From positions 19,017-83,016 of the IMG/VR virus record IMGVR_UViG_3300032046_000015: 64,000 bases of DNA. The stretch is one strand, 5' to 3'. Position numbers and translations under genes: made by a program. Of the stretch, positions 49,541-57,702 are shown in pieces. The notes beneath the pieces were generated by a model. It had not been told where the DNA came from. It was given only the letters and a program-made list of their open reading frames with translations, and searched no databases. Source of the stretch: a virus. The stretch's first letter is position 1. Each line of letters starts with the position of its first letter.

Positions 49541-50509
49541 GTCTTTATCATCCTTTCATTGTGTGTAATTATCTGGTGACTTGCTTCATCAGCGTCCAGG
49601 TTGTCAACCTGTGACGTACAAGCCAGTGTGTTATTTCAACACCAGCTTGTTTCAGCTTTGTACTCTCTCACATGCGCCACTTTCAGCCCCCATGCGTAAA
49701 CGATTACACATGACGCTCAGCTTATCTGACGCTGTGTTTTCCCTTGTCCCTGTCTCTCTCCTCTTTAAGTCTGTGGGCTTGCTCCCCTGTCCCCACCAGG
49801 CTACACCACTCACCTGTCCACTCCGCACCGTGTGGAAAACTGATTTTTGCTTACTGCCAGACTGGTCTAACTGGCCTCAGGCTTCACCCGTTTTTTGCGT
49901 CAGGCCTGGAAAATCTTAACTTGTCAAAGTGGTGTGGGCGTCCGTTTATCCCGCTCAGGCTTCACTTGTGCACCGCACTATGTCTATAAAGTAAAGCGAA
50001 AAACAAGCCGTCTATCCTATATCTTATATATTTTCATCAAAAACTATCCCAATTTTGGCACAATTTGATATCAATATAGTGTGTAATACGAACAATAATA
50101 TGACAATTTTGTACAAAAGACAAAATAATTTTGACATCAAAATTTCCCATATCATAGTATCCCAAATTATAACAATATTGATATAAATTTCTTTACTATC
50201 TCATTGTCCATAACTGTTGTCCAATCTGATGAGCATTCACAATTTATAACAATTTTGATAGTAATATGTGTCCACTTTGATAGTATGTTTTCTTTACTTC
50301 ATAGTAAAGAATCTTTACCAATTTGATTGTGTAATGTTACCTATTTACCCCAACAAATAGTAATTTTTTCTTACCAATCATTACACACATAATATTGTCT
50401 ATAAATGGCGACACAGACAAGATTGGTATTTGACAACAACCTGTCTGTGTAATCGTTGTGTTGATTGACTAAGAAAATTTTAGCTGGCAACTAAGAAAAA
50501 AGTAGCCAA
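49541..50509. other. AT-rich intergenic region, possible origin or promoter region
   Basis: No gene in 969 bases. The left half (to about 49990) is GC-mixed, holds ribozyme element 5 and two copies of CTCAGGCTTCAC (49876-49887, 49954-49965). The right half is strongly AT-rich, with repeated CAATtTtGATAtnAATAT-like sequences at about 50060, 50171 and 50249. ACACAGACA and TGTCTGTGT form a stem near 50411-50450. It stands upstream of the ribozyme gene series and downstream of the primase-helicase genes, so an origin or promoter is plausible; neither is proven. Confidence 0.5.
49572..49665 (-). ncRNA. Hammerhead ribozyme element 5, type II
   Basis: Minus strand: GAAAC (49649-49653), stem III ACAAGC/GCTTGT with a long loop, GUA as the cleavage triplet (49617-49619), stem I CAGG/CCTG with UUGAC loop, CUGAUGA (49586-49592), stem II AGC/GCU. 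It is the first of the series, upstream of the 92-residue gene and downstream of no gene. Confidence 0.75.
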
Positions 50510-51535
50510 TTATTGTGTTTTAATTCCTTTATATTTGTCAATGTATTCAGACTTCCAACGCAATAATTGTATGGAATCTATTGATTGAGCATTGGCTATA
50601 GCTTCAGCAACTGTGTCTTTACTTGAAGAATCTGGATCACCAGACTTCAACCATGCCACTTTTGTGGGAATCAATCCTGATGTAATTTGTGCCATTTTGA
50701 TGGCTGTTGGTAGGGCATCAGAATCCAGCATAAAAACAAGGCATTTAGGTTGTAAGGATAGAATCAAGTCAACCCTATAATCAGACAAGCCTTTGCCAAA
50801 TAAGCCCAAAGGATAGTGGCCATAATCATCTAATCTCATAACATCCATTGGCCCTTCACATGGAATTATCCTCTCAACTCCTCTTGGTATGTTATCATAA
50901 TTCATCATAAAGTGGGCCATAGGTGCCTCTTTTGGATTGTCATACTTTGGGCCACGTCCCAAACCTGCTACACTCCTAGCAACAAATGTGGTGCTTCCTG
51001 CTGTAGAAATAGGCCAGAGGATACAACCCGAATAAAAGCCAGATGTGGCATATCCAACTTTGAATTTGGCCAACATCCTGGGCGTCACTCCTCTGTCCCT
51101 TAAATACACAGGCATATTGACTGCTCCTGTTTTCTTGTTAACACAAGGTATGTAACCATCTGGCAAGGATATGCTATATGTCTCTGCGGTTGTTTTGGTT
51201 GTTTGCCCTGTGTCCAATCGTGGTGAAAGTAATTTTGCTTTATTTAACAGATCAACCAATGGTTGTGTAGCCTTATGCTTACCTTCACGCATGAGTCTAG
51301 CAACAACTTGGGATTCAGGTGTGCCTTCAACTTCAGCCAACAATCTGAAAAGCCTTCCTGATTCACCGCATTTGTAACAATTGAACACACGCTTATGTAT
51401 ATTGACATAGCAATGTCCATGAGTATCACCACAGAATGGACATTCAGATAAAACCAATTCACGGTCTTGTTCGTGTCCAGCCCTTCTTTGTATGCCGACA
51501 TTCTCATCAAAATACTCTTCAGGATCAAAGCTCAT
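50510..51535 (-). CDS. DNA primase (DnaG-type)
   Basis: This 341-residue primase has an N-terminal zinc-binding domain with C32, C35, C53 and C56 (CPFC and CYKC), and a Toprim core (IIPCEGPMDVMRL, then CLVFMLDSDALP). It makes primers on the lagging strand. Length is short for DnaG, lacking a helicase-binding domain. It is coupled to the helicase upstream (the genes overlap by four bases). Confidence 0.88.
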   Translation of the reverse strand: MSFDPEEYFDENVGIQRRAGHEQDRELVLSECPFCGDTHGHCYVNIHKRVFNCYKCGESGRLFRLLAEVEGTPESQVVARLMREGKHKATQPLVDLLNKAKLLSPRLDTGQTTKTTAETYSISLPDGYIPCVNKKTGAVNMPVYLRDRGVTPRMLAKFKVGYATSGFYSGCILWPISTAGSTTFVARSVAGLGRGPKYDNPKEAPMAHFMMNYDNIPRGVERIIPCEGPMDVMRLDDYGHYPLGLFGKGLSDYRVDLILSLQPKCLVFMLDSDALPTAIKMAQITSGLIPTKVAWLKSGDPDSSSKDTVAEAIANAQSIDSIQLLRWKSEYIDKYKGIKTQ

Positions 51536-52845
51536 TCCACTATCTCCAAAGGCTTGTTTTCTTGGAACATCATAATGGAGAATGCTGCCTTGAGTGTAAT
51601 GCGCTTTTTGGACTCACCATCCCTGTGTTTAGCTAACCACAAGTCCACTTCCGGTGGTACCATCAACTCTTGCTCCTCTGTTTGATTTAGTGTCAGAATG
51701 ATGTCTGCTATCCTTGCCTTGTCATACGATTCACTAACACCTTCTGAGTGGATTAACTTATATTTCAACTCTGCCTTTGCGTGTGTACTACTCCACACGG
51801 CGCAACCCATCTCTGGATCTTCAGCAAGTGCTTTCAACTCCCAAAAGACAGAGGATGTGTCCAACCTGAAATTTTGTGTTGAACGCACAGGATTCATGTG
51901 ATCACCTGAGTCAACCAATACGACATGAGGCCTGTGCCCCTCTGCTATGCGCTGTTTCATGATATCACGCAAATGTGTAGTATTACATGAGCGCACTGGT
52001 AGGTTGACAATGAACACCTTGTCCTTGAACTCTTTTCTGCGCCTTTCAATGGTGTGTTTGATAAGCTCCTCTTCAATAGGATTCAAGTCATAATTCTTCA
52101 GCTTTTTGTGTGGTATCTTTAACAATCTGGAATCATAGCGTGTCGCTATCTGGTGCGCTGGCATCTCCAGAGTGATGTGTAGAACATTCCAACCCGACAC
52201 TGCCGCCATCAACCCTAAATGTACAAGGAATATGGATTTGCCACGGTTTGTTGTTCCAACCACCAAACCCAATTCACCTTCACGCAGTCCATCTATCACC
52301 TTGTCCAACTCTCTTATCCTGGTAGGGACACAGACAGTGCTGCGTGGATTGATCCGTTGTTGTTTACGTTCTGATTGACGTTGCTCCAATTCTTCAATCC
52401 AATTCACCTCAGTTGTACTCTTGACCTTGCCAGAGTATAACACATCTGTGATCTTATTGTATGCCTGATCAATGTTGCCTTTGCCAAGCTCATCCAACAC
52501 TTCTGTGACCGATGTTTGAAGTAATCTGAACCTAACAAATTGTATCAGTGTGTCTAATGATGACAATGGACTGGATGGTGGGAATTGAAACACGGATTGG
52601 ATGATGGTAGCATATTGTTGTTGCAATGTTTTATCTTTCACCCTGTCAATCGCTGTTTTAGCATACAGCTCAGTTGGCGTCTCAGCGTGAGCTTTATACT
52701 GCTCAAGCATTATCCCAAAAAGCCAACCATGGGCTTTGGACAAGAATAAGTGTTGCTGTAACAGGTTGGATGCCTTGGTCATATACCTGACATCATGAGC
52801 ACAAGCTCTTAACACATCCAGTTCATGTTCCTCAGTGAAAATCAT
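51532..52845 (-). CDS. DnaB-type replicative helicase
   Basis: This 437-residue helicase has an N-terminal helical domain and a RecA-fold core: Walker A GTTNRGKS at 197-204, and HVVLVDSGD near 308 as Walker B, with the later WSSTHAKAE. It unwinds DNA ahead of the polymerase III alpha. The ATG overlaps the loader stop (ATGA), so loader, helicase and primase are expressed as a set. Confidence 0.9.
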   Translation of the reverse strand: MIFTEEHELDVLRACAHDVRYMTKASNLLQQHLFLSKAHGWLFGIMLEQYKAHAETPTELYAKTAIDRVKDKTLQQQYATIIQSVFQFPPSSPLSSLDTLIQFVRFRLLQTSVTEVLDELGKGNIDQAYNKITDVLYSGKVKSTTEVNWIEELEQRQSERKQQRINPRSTVCVPTRIRELDKVIDGLREGELGLVVGTTNRGKSIFLVHLGLMAAVSGWNVLHITLEMPAHQIATRYDSRLLKIPHKKLKNYDLNPIEEELIKHTIERRRKEFKDKVFIVNLPVRSCNTTHLRDIMKQRIAEGHRPHVVLVDSGDHMNPVRSTQNFRLDTSSVFWELKALAEDPEMGCAVWSSTHAKAELKYKLIHSEGVSESYDKARIADIILTLNQTEEQELMVPPEVDLWLAKHRDGESKKRITLKAAFSIMMFQENKPLEIVE

Positions 52846-53615
52846 TTTTGCCCCTTCAATAATTCATCCCAACGTTTGCCTTGCTCTTTTCTATAATCGC
52901 CTGGAACAAATCTTAATTGCTTCAGCTTGCCTGTTAGGATACTGGCAACGCTGGAACCAAATGAGTTGAACAACTCCACTTCAGTCATGTTGGTTATGAT
53001 CGTGGTTGGCTTCATGCTCGCAGCCCTGTGGCGCAAAATAGAATCAAGCTTGGATTGTATAAAAGTTGAATCTGTCTTTATGTGTACCTTATCCAACTCA
53101 TCCAACACCATAAAATCGCTGGCCAATCGTTCATCCAATATCGGCAACACATTCTCATCCTTGACGGATAGATACAAGACATCAGCTAGATCATGGCTGG
53201 TGATATAAAATGCTGAATGCTTTTTGCGAATGGCACCGCAAATGATCATGGCACTAGCTGTGGTCTTGCCAACACCATTCTCACCCATCATTAAAAATCC
53301 CAAGCCATACTTCAAAGCATTGTCAATATTTTCAACATATGATTGGACAGCATGGAAGCAATCACGATTGTGTTTAATGCTGGCATTCTCAACATCCCAA
53401 AATTCTCTTGGCAGGTTGGCCTTGATCTGCCACAACCTAAAGTGCCACAGTTCAGAACACTCGCAAGGTACAACATTTGCTGTGAGTGTTTCCGGTTCAA
53501 GAGCATCACCTGTAGAGTATCCTTGACCGCCACATTTAGGACAACCGCTTATGATCTGTGTCTTTATTGTGTTCAACTCTTCCAAGTATGAATTTCTGTC
53601 TAGTGCCAACAACAT
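52842..53615 (-). CDS. DnaC-like helicase loader ATPase
   Basis: This 257-residue protein has N-terminal Cys pairs (CPKC at 25-28, CEC at 51-53), a zinc-binding element, then an AAA+ core with Walker A GENGVGKTT at 111-119 and Walker B FMVLDELDKV. Sensor-like IITNMTEVE follows. It should place the helicase on DNA. AGGTGG precedes ATG 53615. Confidence 0.85.
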   Translation of the reverse strand: MLLALDRNSYLEELNTIKTQIISGCPKCGGQGYSTGDALEPETLTANVVPCECSELWHFRLWQIKANLPREFWDVENASIKHNRDCFHAVQSYVENIDNALKYGLGFLMMGENGVGKTTASAMIICGAIRKKHSAFYITSHDLADVLYLSVKDENVLPILDERLASDFMVLDELDKVHIKTDSTFIQSKLDSILRHRAASMKPTTIITNMTEVELFNSFGSSVASILTGKLKQLRFVPGDYRKEQGKRWDELLKGQK

Positions 53616-53646
53616 ACTGCCACCTATTCTTGGTTATAACCCACTT

Positions 53647-54651
53647 TCATCGTTGAGTCTGTTTCATAGTGTGTAGCTTATTGGCCACCACTTTTATCTC
53701 TTTGTTAAACGGAACATTGTCCAAGTTGACATTTCCGAACACAATGAAGTCATTTGCCGTTGTCTCAATAAATCTACACTCATCCTTTGTGTATTCTCTT
53801 TGGGTGAAACCACTCTCAGTTAATATGTCTATAATATGGGGTGACGCTGGCTTGTAGTGCTTACCACCCAACTGCCGCTTGACACCTTTGGATAGCCAAC
53901 GATTGGCCAGCCAATCACCAGCGATATTTGGGGGTGTTGGAAATGATTTAGTCCAAGAGTATTCTACAACAGCAAATCGCACATAATCCTCTGGCTCAAC
54001 GCCATGCTCATGACAGAACATAGCAGCCCTGAAAAAGTGATTGTCTTGGGAACCATTCCTGTTGTAGTGCCTGGGTGCTCCACTCTCCTCTCTCACTGTG
54101 GCATATGAAATTTCAAATTTGTGTGCTATGTTTTTCTTGACTAAACTGAATCTTGGATGTTTGGGATTATTGGCTATTTTCCACTTATCATAAGATTGAT
54201 CTGGGTTCATTGTGTTAGTATTTGAATTTGATTGATTGCCATTTTGTATTTGTGTAATAGCCTTATTATCTTTGAATTTCTTAACTCTCTGAATAAAATT
54301 ATCATCTCTATTTATAATATAAGACACATGTTGCTCTGTGTTATCCCTACACACTCGTTGACACCCACGTGATACCACCACTTTTTGAGTCAATAGCCTG
54401 GGTTCAACCATCAAATACACATGATAATGATCTTTGTGCTTAATTAGAGTGTGTATTATGTGTTTGTATTCCAGCCTTTTGAGAGCAGATTTCACCTGTA
54501 TAGAATGTGGTGTCCTATCTTTAATCAAGACAGATAACTGTGTAACGGTCACACTCACTTGTTTAGACAGTGCTCTGTACACAATTTGCTCAATCAAAGA
54601 CATCTTGGGTTTATCAAATAATACACCTTTGGCTTGGATGTGTATCTTCAT
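53647..54651 (-). CDS. Winged-helix replication-type protein (putative)
   Basis: This 334-residue protein has an N-terminal winged-helix-like segment (SLIEQIVYRALSKQVSV, then IKDRTPHSIQVKSALKRL), a low-complexity middle (NGNQSNSNTNT) and a C-terminal helical part. Placed between the helicase loader and the SF2 helicase, it may be a replication initiator or DnaD-like protein. No direct motif supports this. The ATG overlaps the SF2 helicase stop (ATGA). Confidence 0.5.
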   Translation of the reverse strand: MKIHIQAKGVLFDKPKMSLIEQIVYRALSKQVSVTVTQLSVLIKDRTPHSIQVKSALKRLEYKHIIHTLIKHKDHYHVYLMVEPRLLTQKVVVSRGCQRVCRDNTEQHVSYIINRDDNFIQRVKKFKDNKAITQIQNGNQSNSNTNTMNPDQSYDKWKIANNPKHPRFSLVKKNIAHKFEISYATVREESGAPRHYNRNGSQDNHFFRAAMFCHEHGVEPEDYVRFAVVEYSWTKSFPTPPNIAGDWLANRWLSKGVKRQLGGKHYKPASPHIIDILTESGFTQREYTKDECRFIETTANDFIVFGNVNLDNVPFNKEIKVVANKLHTMKQTQR

Positions 54652-56087
54652 GTATTTACTTTGATGTTGAACATTGGCTCTGTTTTGTATGTGTGTATCC
54701 GTTCCAGAGCATGATCAGCTAGATATTTGTTTTGTAAATCGGCAAAATCAATTAGTACAGCCTTGTGCTTGCCATCGTGTGTTGTGAGATTCCTGATGCG
54801 TTGCATAGTTGATATTTCACTCTTGCCGCCAGCAGCATTAATTACACAGTCACATTCTGGTATGTCAACACCTTCACCAAATAAATTTCCAAGTAATATC
54901 CTCACTGTCCCTTCTTGGAATTCAGCAACACGTTGACGCCTGTGTGTAGTACTGGTCTCACCGATCATAACATGATGCTTAGCACCCAAAGTATCCAACA
55001 TCTCAGACAGTATGGATATGTGATCTAATCTTATGGCATGAATCAACACCAGACCATTTTTAGATAACTCCATTGCCTTGTTGATTATTATGGCATTCCT
55101 GACCATGTTGTTTATTATCCCAGATTCATATGGCAAAGGCCATTTGCCTTTCACTGTGGCAGTCCTTATGGGAATGATGATAACATCCAATGGTACCAGA
55201 TAACCTTGTTGGATTAAGTGTGAGGCAGATACCTCATAAGATATTGGCCCACAACAAGCCTTCAACCAGATGGTACCACGCTCTGTCTCACCTTCTGGTG
55301 CTAGATATGCTGTGGCAGATAAGCCAATCCTATACCTGGCATTGCTGTGTAATAGTATGTCCTTCCACAGCTTTGCTTCCAAGTGATGGCACTCATCAAA
55401 AAATATAAGATCAACATTTGCCATTAAATCCACAAACTCTGGTGTTGGTTGGACAGCCTTCTTGCCTGGTTCTGCTTTGCGTGGCCCACGTTCAACCAGA
55501 GTCTGTATGGTGGCAACTGTTATATCTCTCCTCTCCCAAACACCTGAACCCACTTGACCAATATCCGTTTGAAAGTGCTTTTGGAATACCTTGATGGTTT
55601 GATTCAACAGCATTTCACTGTTTACTATAAACAGTGCTCTGACACTGTACTCTGATATGATTTTTGCTGCTGTCAAAGTTTTGCCAGAACGTATGGGCAT
55701 CTTCAGTATGAGCCTTCCACGATTCATGCCATCAGTTGTGGCTATCCTTATGGCTTCCTGCTGGTAATCTCTTAAAGTGATGTTATTATCTGACCATTTG
55801 ATTGATATGGTATTTGGTGTGCTACGATTGTCTTCAATGACATGAGGTGAGTTTGTGCTGTTTAAGATGTGGACAACGTCTGCTAACAGCCCTGTTGGAA
55901 AGTGGTACCCATGATTTCTGTTGTACCTTAACAAGTGATCCTTCCCATCCCAAGCATGAGCCTTGTACACTTTTGAGTGTTTGTAGTTCTTGGTATGATA
56001 ACTCGTGTGTAAATCTATGATCTTTAACAGACGTTGATCCACACCTGTTATCGTTGTGTAATCGTTGTGTACTAGCAGTTGTATCAT
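54648..56087 (-). CDS. SF2 DNA helicase (UvsW-like)
   Basis: This 479-residue protein has helicase motif I (KMPIRSGKT, 129-137), a Q-type residue pair before it (RDYQQEAI), motif II FFDECHH, motif III GLSATAY, later GEGVDIPECD and a motif VI-like MQRIRNLTTH. T4 UvsW is the closest functional analogue: branch migration and R-loop removal in origin-to-recombination switching. No ribosome site is obvious at ATG 56087. Confidence 0.82.
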   Translation of the reverse strand: MIQLLVHNDYTTITGVDQRLLKIIDLHTSYHTKNYKHSKVYKAHAWDGKDHLLRYNRNHGYHFPTGLLADVVHILNSTNSPHVIEDNRSTPNTISIKWSDNNITLRDYQQEAIRIATTDGMNRGRLILKMPIRSGKTLTAAKIISEYSVRALFIVNSEMLLNQTIKVFQKHFQTDIGQVGSGVWERRDITVATIQTLVERGPRKAEPGKKAVQPTPEFVDLMANVDLIFFDECHHLEAKLWKDILLHSNARYRIGLSATAYLAPEGETERGTIWLKACCGPISYEVSASHLIQQGYLVPLDVIIIPIRTATVKGKWPLPYESGIINNMVRNAIIINKAMELSKNGLVLIHAIRLDHISILSEMLDTLGAKHHVMIGETSTTHRRQRVAEFQEGTVRILLGNLFGEGVDIPECDCVINAAGGKSEISTMQRIRNLTTHDGKHKAVLIDFADLQNKYLADHALERIHTYKTEPMFNIKVNT

Positions 56088-56119
56088 CTGCTAGTATTCT
56101 ATGGTATCACGTTGAATTG

Positions 56120-56485
56120 TTAGTGGTGATCGTCCAATTGGCCAGCACCCCACACAGAAAAGACCATGAAAATGGCTCCAATAAAAAAGCCAACTCCTTG
56201 ATTGAAGCCTGGACGCTGATACCACTTCACTTTGAGAGCACGTTGATATTCTGTTGTTTCGATGTCTCTCATGCGTTCGCACAAATCCAATTTGGTTTTG
56301 AGCTCATCCCGTTCTATTTCTGCGGCCAGCAACTCTTGTACCCTTCCAGGTGATATCAAAACGCCATCGAATGGCGCTGTTTCACCTTGTTTAAGCGGCA
56401 CAGCCTTTGGCTCAGCTGCCATTGCCAATATTGTTCCTTGGAATAGGATACAGAGACATAACATTACTGCCAGAAACTGTCTCAC
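56120..56485 (-). CDS. Secreted or membrane protein, possible spanin component
   Basis: This 121-residue protein has a signal-like N-terminus (FLAVMLCLCILFQGTILAMA), a helical middle with Cys, and a C-terminal hydrophobic segment (GVGFFIGAIFMVFSVWG). It could be a lysis accessory or spanin protein. The start is GTG 56485, overlapping the upstream stop (GTGA), with GGAGG before. Confidence 0.5.
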   Translation of the reverse strand: MRQFLAVMLCLCILFQGTILAMAAEPKAVPLKQGETAPFDGVLISPGRVQELLAAEIERDELKTKLDLCERMRDIETTEYQRALKVKWYQRPGFNQGVGFFIGAIFMVFSVWGAGQLDDHH

Positions 56486-56775
56486 GGTTTGCCTCCCTGC
56501 TTGTTGACTAGATCAGCCAAGGCATTTAGTTTATCATCGGTGTTTTTTGTGTTAGCTGCTTGGTTCAACTCATCCTTGCGTTTTTGTACATTCAACGCAG
56601 CCAAATCGCTTTCAGCCTTTAATTGTGCCTCTTTGGCATCAATGCGCTCTTTGGCTTGTTCGGCTGTGGTATCCTTTGGCTTGCGAGTGAACCATGCTCT
56701 GACTCCATAAAATACAAGGGCAGCCACTGCTGCCCCTGCTACTATCCAAATTGCCGCTGTGAGCGTTGGACTCAT
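56482..56775 (-). CDS. Membrane protein with coiled coil, i-spanin-like
   Basis: This 97-residue protein has an N-terminal membrane segment (IWIVAGAAVAALVFYGV) and a long charged coiled coil (DTTAEQAKERIDAKEA and onward), the form of an inner-membrane spanin. It would span the periplasm during lysis. ATG 56775 overlaps the holin-like stop (ATGA). Confidence 0.5.
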   Translation of the reverse strand: MSPTLTAAIWIVAGAAVAALVFYGVRAWFTRKPKDTTAEQAKERIDAKEAQLKAESDLAALNVQKRKDELNQAANTKNTDDKLNALADLVNKQGGKP

Positions 56776-57332
56776 GGCGTGGCACCACCCGTTGTGTCGC
56801 TGCCCTGCTTTCCTTTGATCGTGTACGTCCATATTTGATGGTAAAGCAAGGCAAAGATACCAGAGTCAATCATGATATTCACAGCATTACCCCAACCGCC
56901 TGAGAACCAGCCCCAGGCAACACCCACAATAGCACCCAGAATAAGTGGGATGAATGGCATGACACGTTTGGGTATAAATTTGCCCCATACCTTCTCAGAT
57001 AATCCTCTGGCAAAGCCCACCACGATAACCAGAAGCAACGCTATGGCAGCTGGCCACTTCTGCTGTTTGATTTGTTCAACCAGCTGAGGTATGAGTTGTA
57101 ATACTTGGTCAGGTTGAACTTGTGGTGGTAGGTTGATTTCACCTGTTGCTGGTGGTGAGGCCAACGGTTGTGTCGGTGCTGGTGTTGCTGGCTGTATTGC
57201 TGGTGGTTGTGTCGGCTGTGTAACCGCTGGTGGTTGGGTAACTGCGGGTTGCGCTTGAGCTATGGTTGTGTATCCGAAACACACGGACAACACCAATATC
57301 ATAGCAATGATTGTACTCTTGTGTCCCTTCAT
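56772..57332 (-). CDS. Holin-like protein with signal and Pro-rich linker
   Basis: This 186-residue protein has a signal-like segment (IIAMILVLSVCFGYTTIAQA), a Pro/Thr/Gln linker (PPAVTQPTQPPAIQ), then two or three membrane segments (AAIALLLVIVVGFARG, FIPLILGAIVGVAWGWF). It may be a holin or pinholin. The tail is followed at once by the i-spanin-like gene. GGAGG precedes ATG 57332. Confidence 0.5.
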   Translation of the reverse strand: MKGHKSTIIAMILVLSVCFGYTTIAQAQPAVTQPPAVTQPTQPPAIQPATPAPTQPLASPPATGEINLPPQVQPDQVLQLIPQLVEQIKQQKWPAAIALLLVIVVGFARGLSEKVWGKFIPKRVMPFIPLILGAIVGVAWGWFSGGWGNAVNIMIDSGIFALLYHQIWTYTIKGKQGSDTTGGATP

Positions 57333-57661
57333 GATTTTCCTCCAGTGCTTTTTTTTGGCTTGTTTGGTTTAATCTCTTTCACATTTGAAGGCTCAGGGAT
57401 AGTTGGCTGTTGTTTGGTGTGTTCATTCCACAACAACTCTGCCAACTCTCTTATGATTGCTTTGCCTGCCCCCATATCCTTTTGTATGGTTGTGGCTTCT
57501 TCAATCATGGCATCAAGCCTTTTTTCATGTCTTGAGAATTCATCCATCTTATTCTTGATTGAAGGAATCAGTGTGGCTGCCAAGCCTTCTAACACAGCCC
57601 CTGGCTTCAACAATGATTGGATGTATTCTGCCTTGGCCTTATTTGTGTCTGTATCGCTCAT
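57329..57661 (-). CDS. Small coiled-coil protein
   Basis: This 110-residue protein has helical/coiled coil character (YIQSLLKPGAVLEG, then HEKRLDAMIEEATTIQ) and a basic Pro-rich tail. It lies between the tail genes and the holin-like gene. No ribosome site is clear at ATG 57661. Confidence 0.5.
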   Translation of the reverse strand: MSDTDTNKAKAEYIQSLLKPGAVLEGLAATLIPSIKNKMDEFSRHEKRLDAMIEEATTIQKDMGAGKAIIRELAELLWNEHTKQQPTIPEPSNVKEIKPNKPKKSTGGKS

Positions 57662-57702
57662 GTTTTATTATTTGAGGCAGAGTCAATCTGCTTGCTACAA
57701 CA

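Noticed and set aside
50221-50240. CTGATGAG on the plus strand, a hammerhead-core look-alike
   Set aside because: No GAAA, no stem partners and no GUH site in suitable places, so it is chance.
50411-50450. Terminator after the primase gene
   Set aside because: The 9-base inverted pair has a 22-base loop and no T-run on the minus strand.
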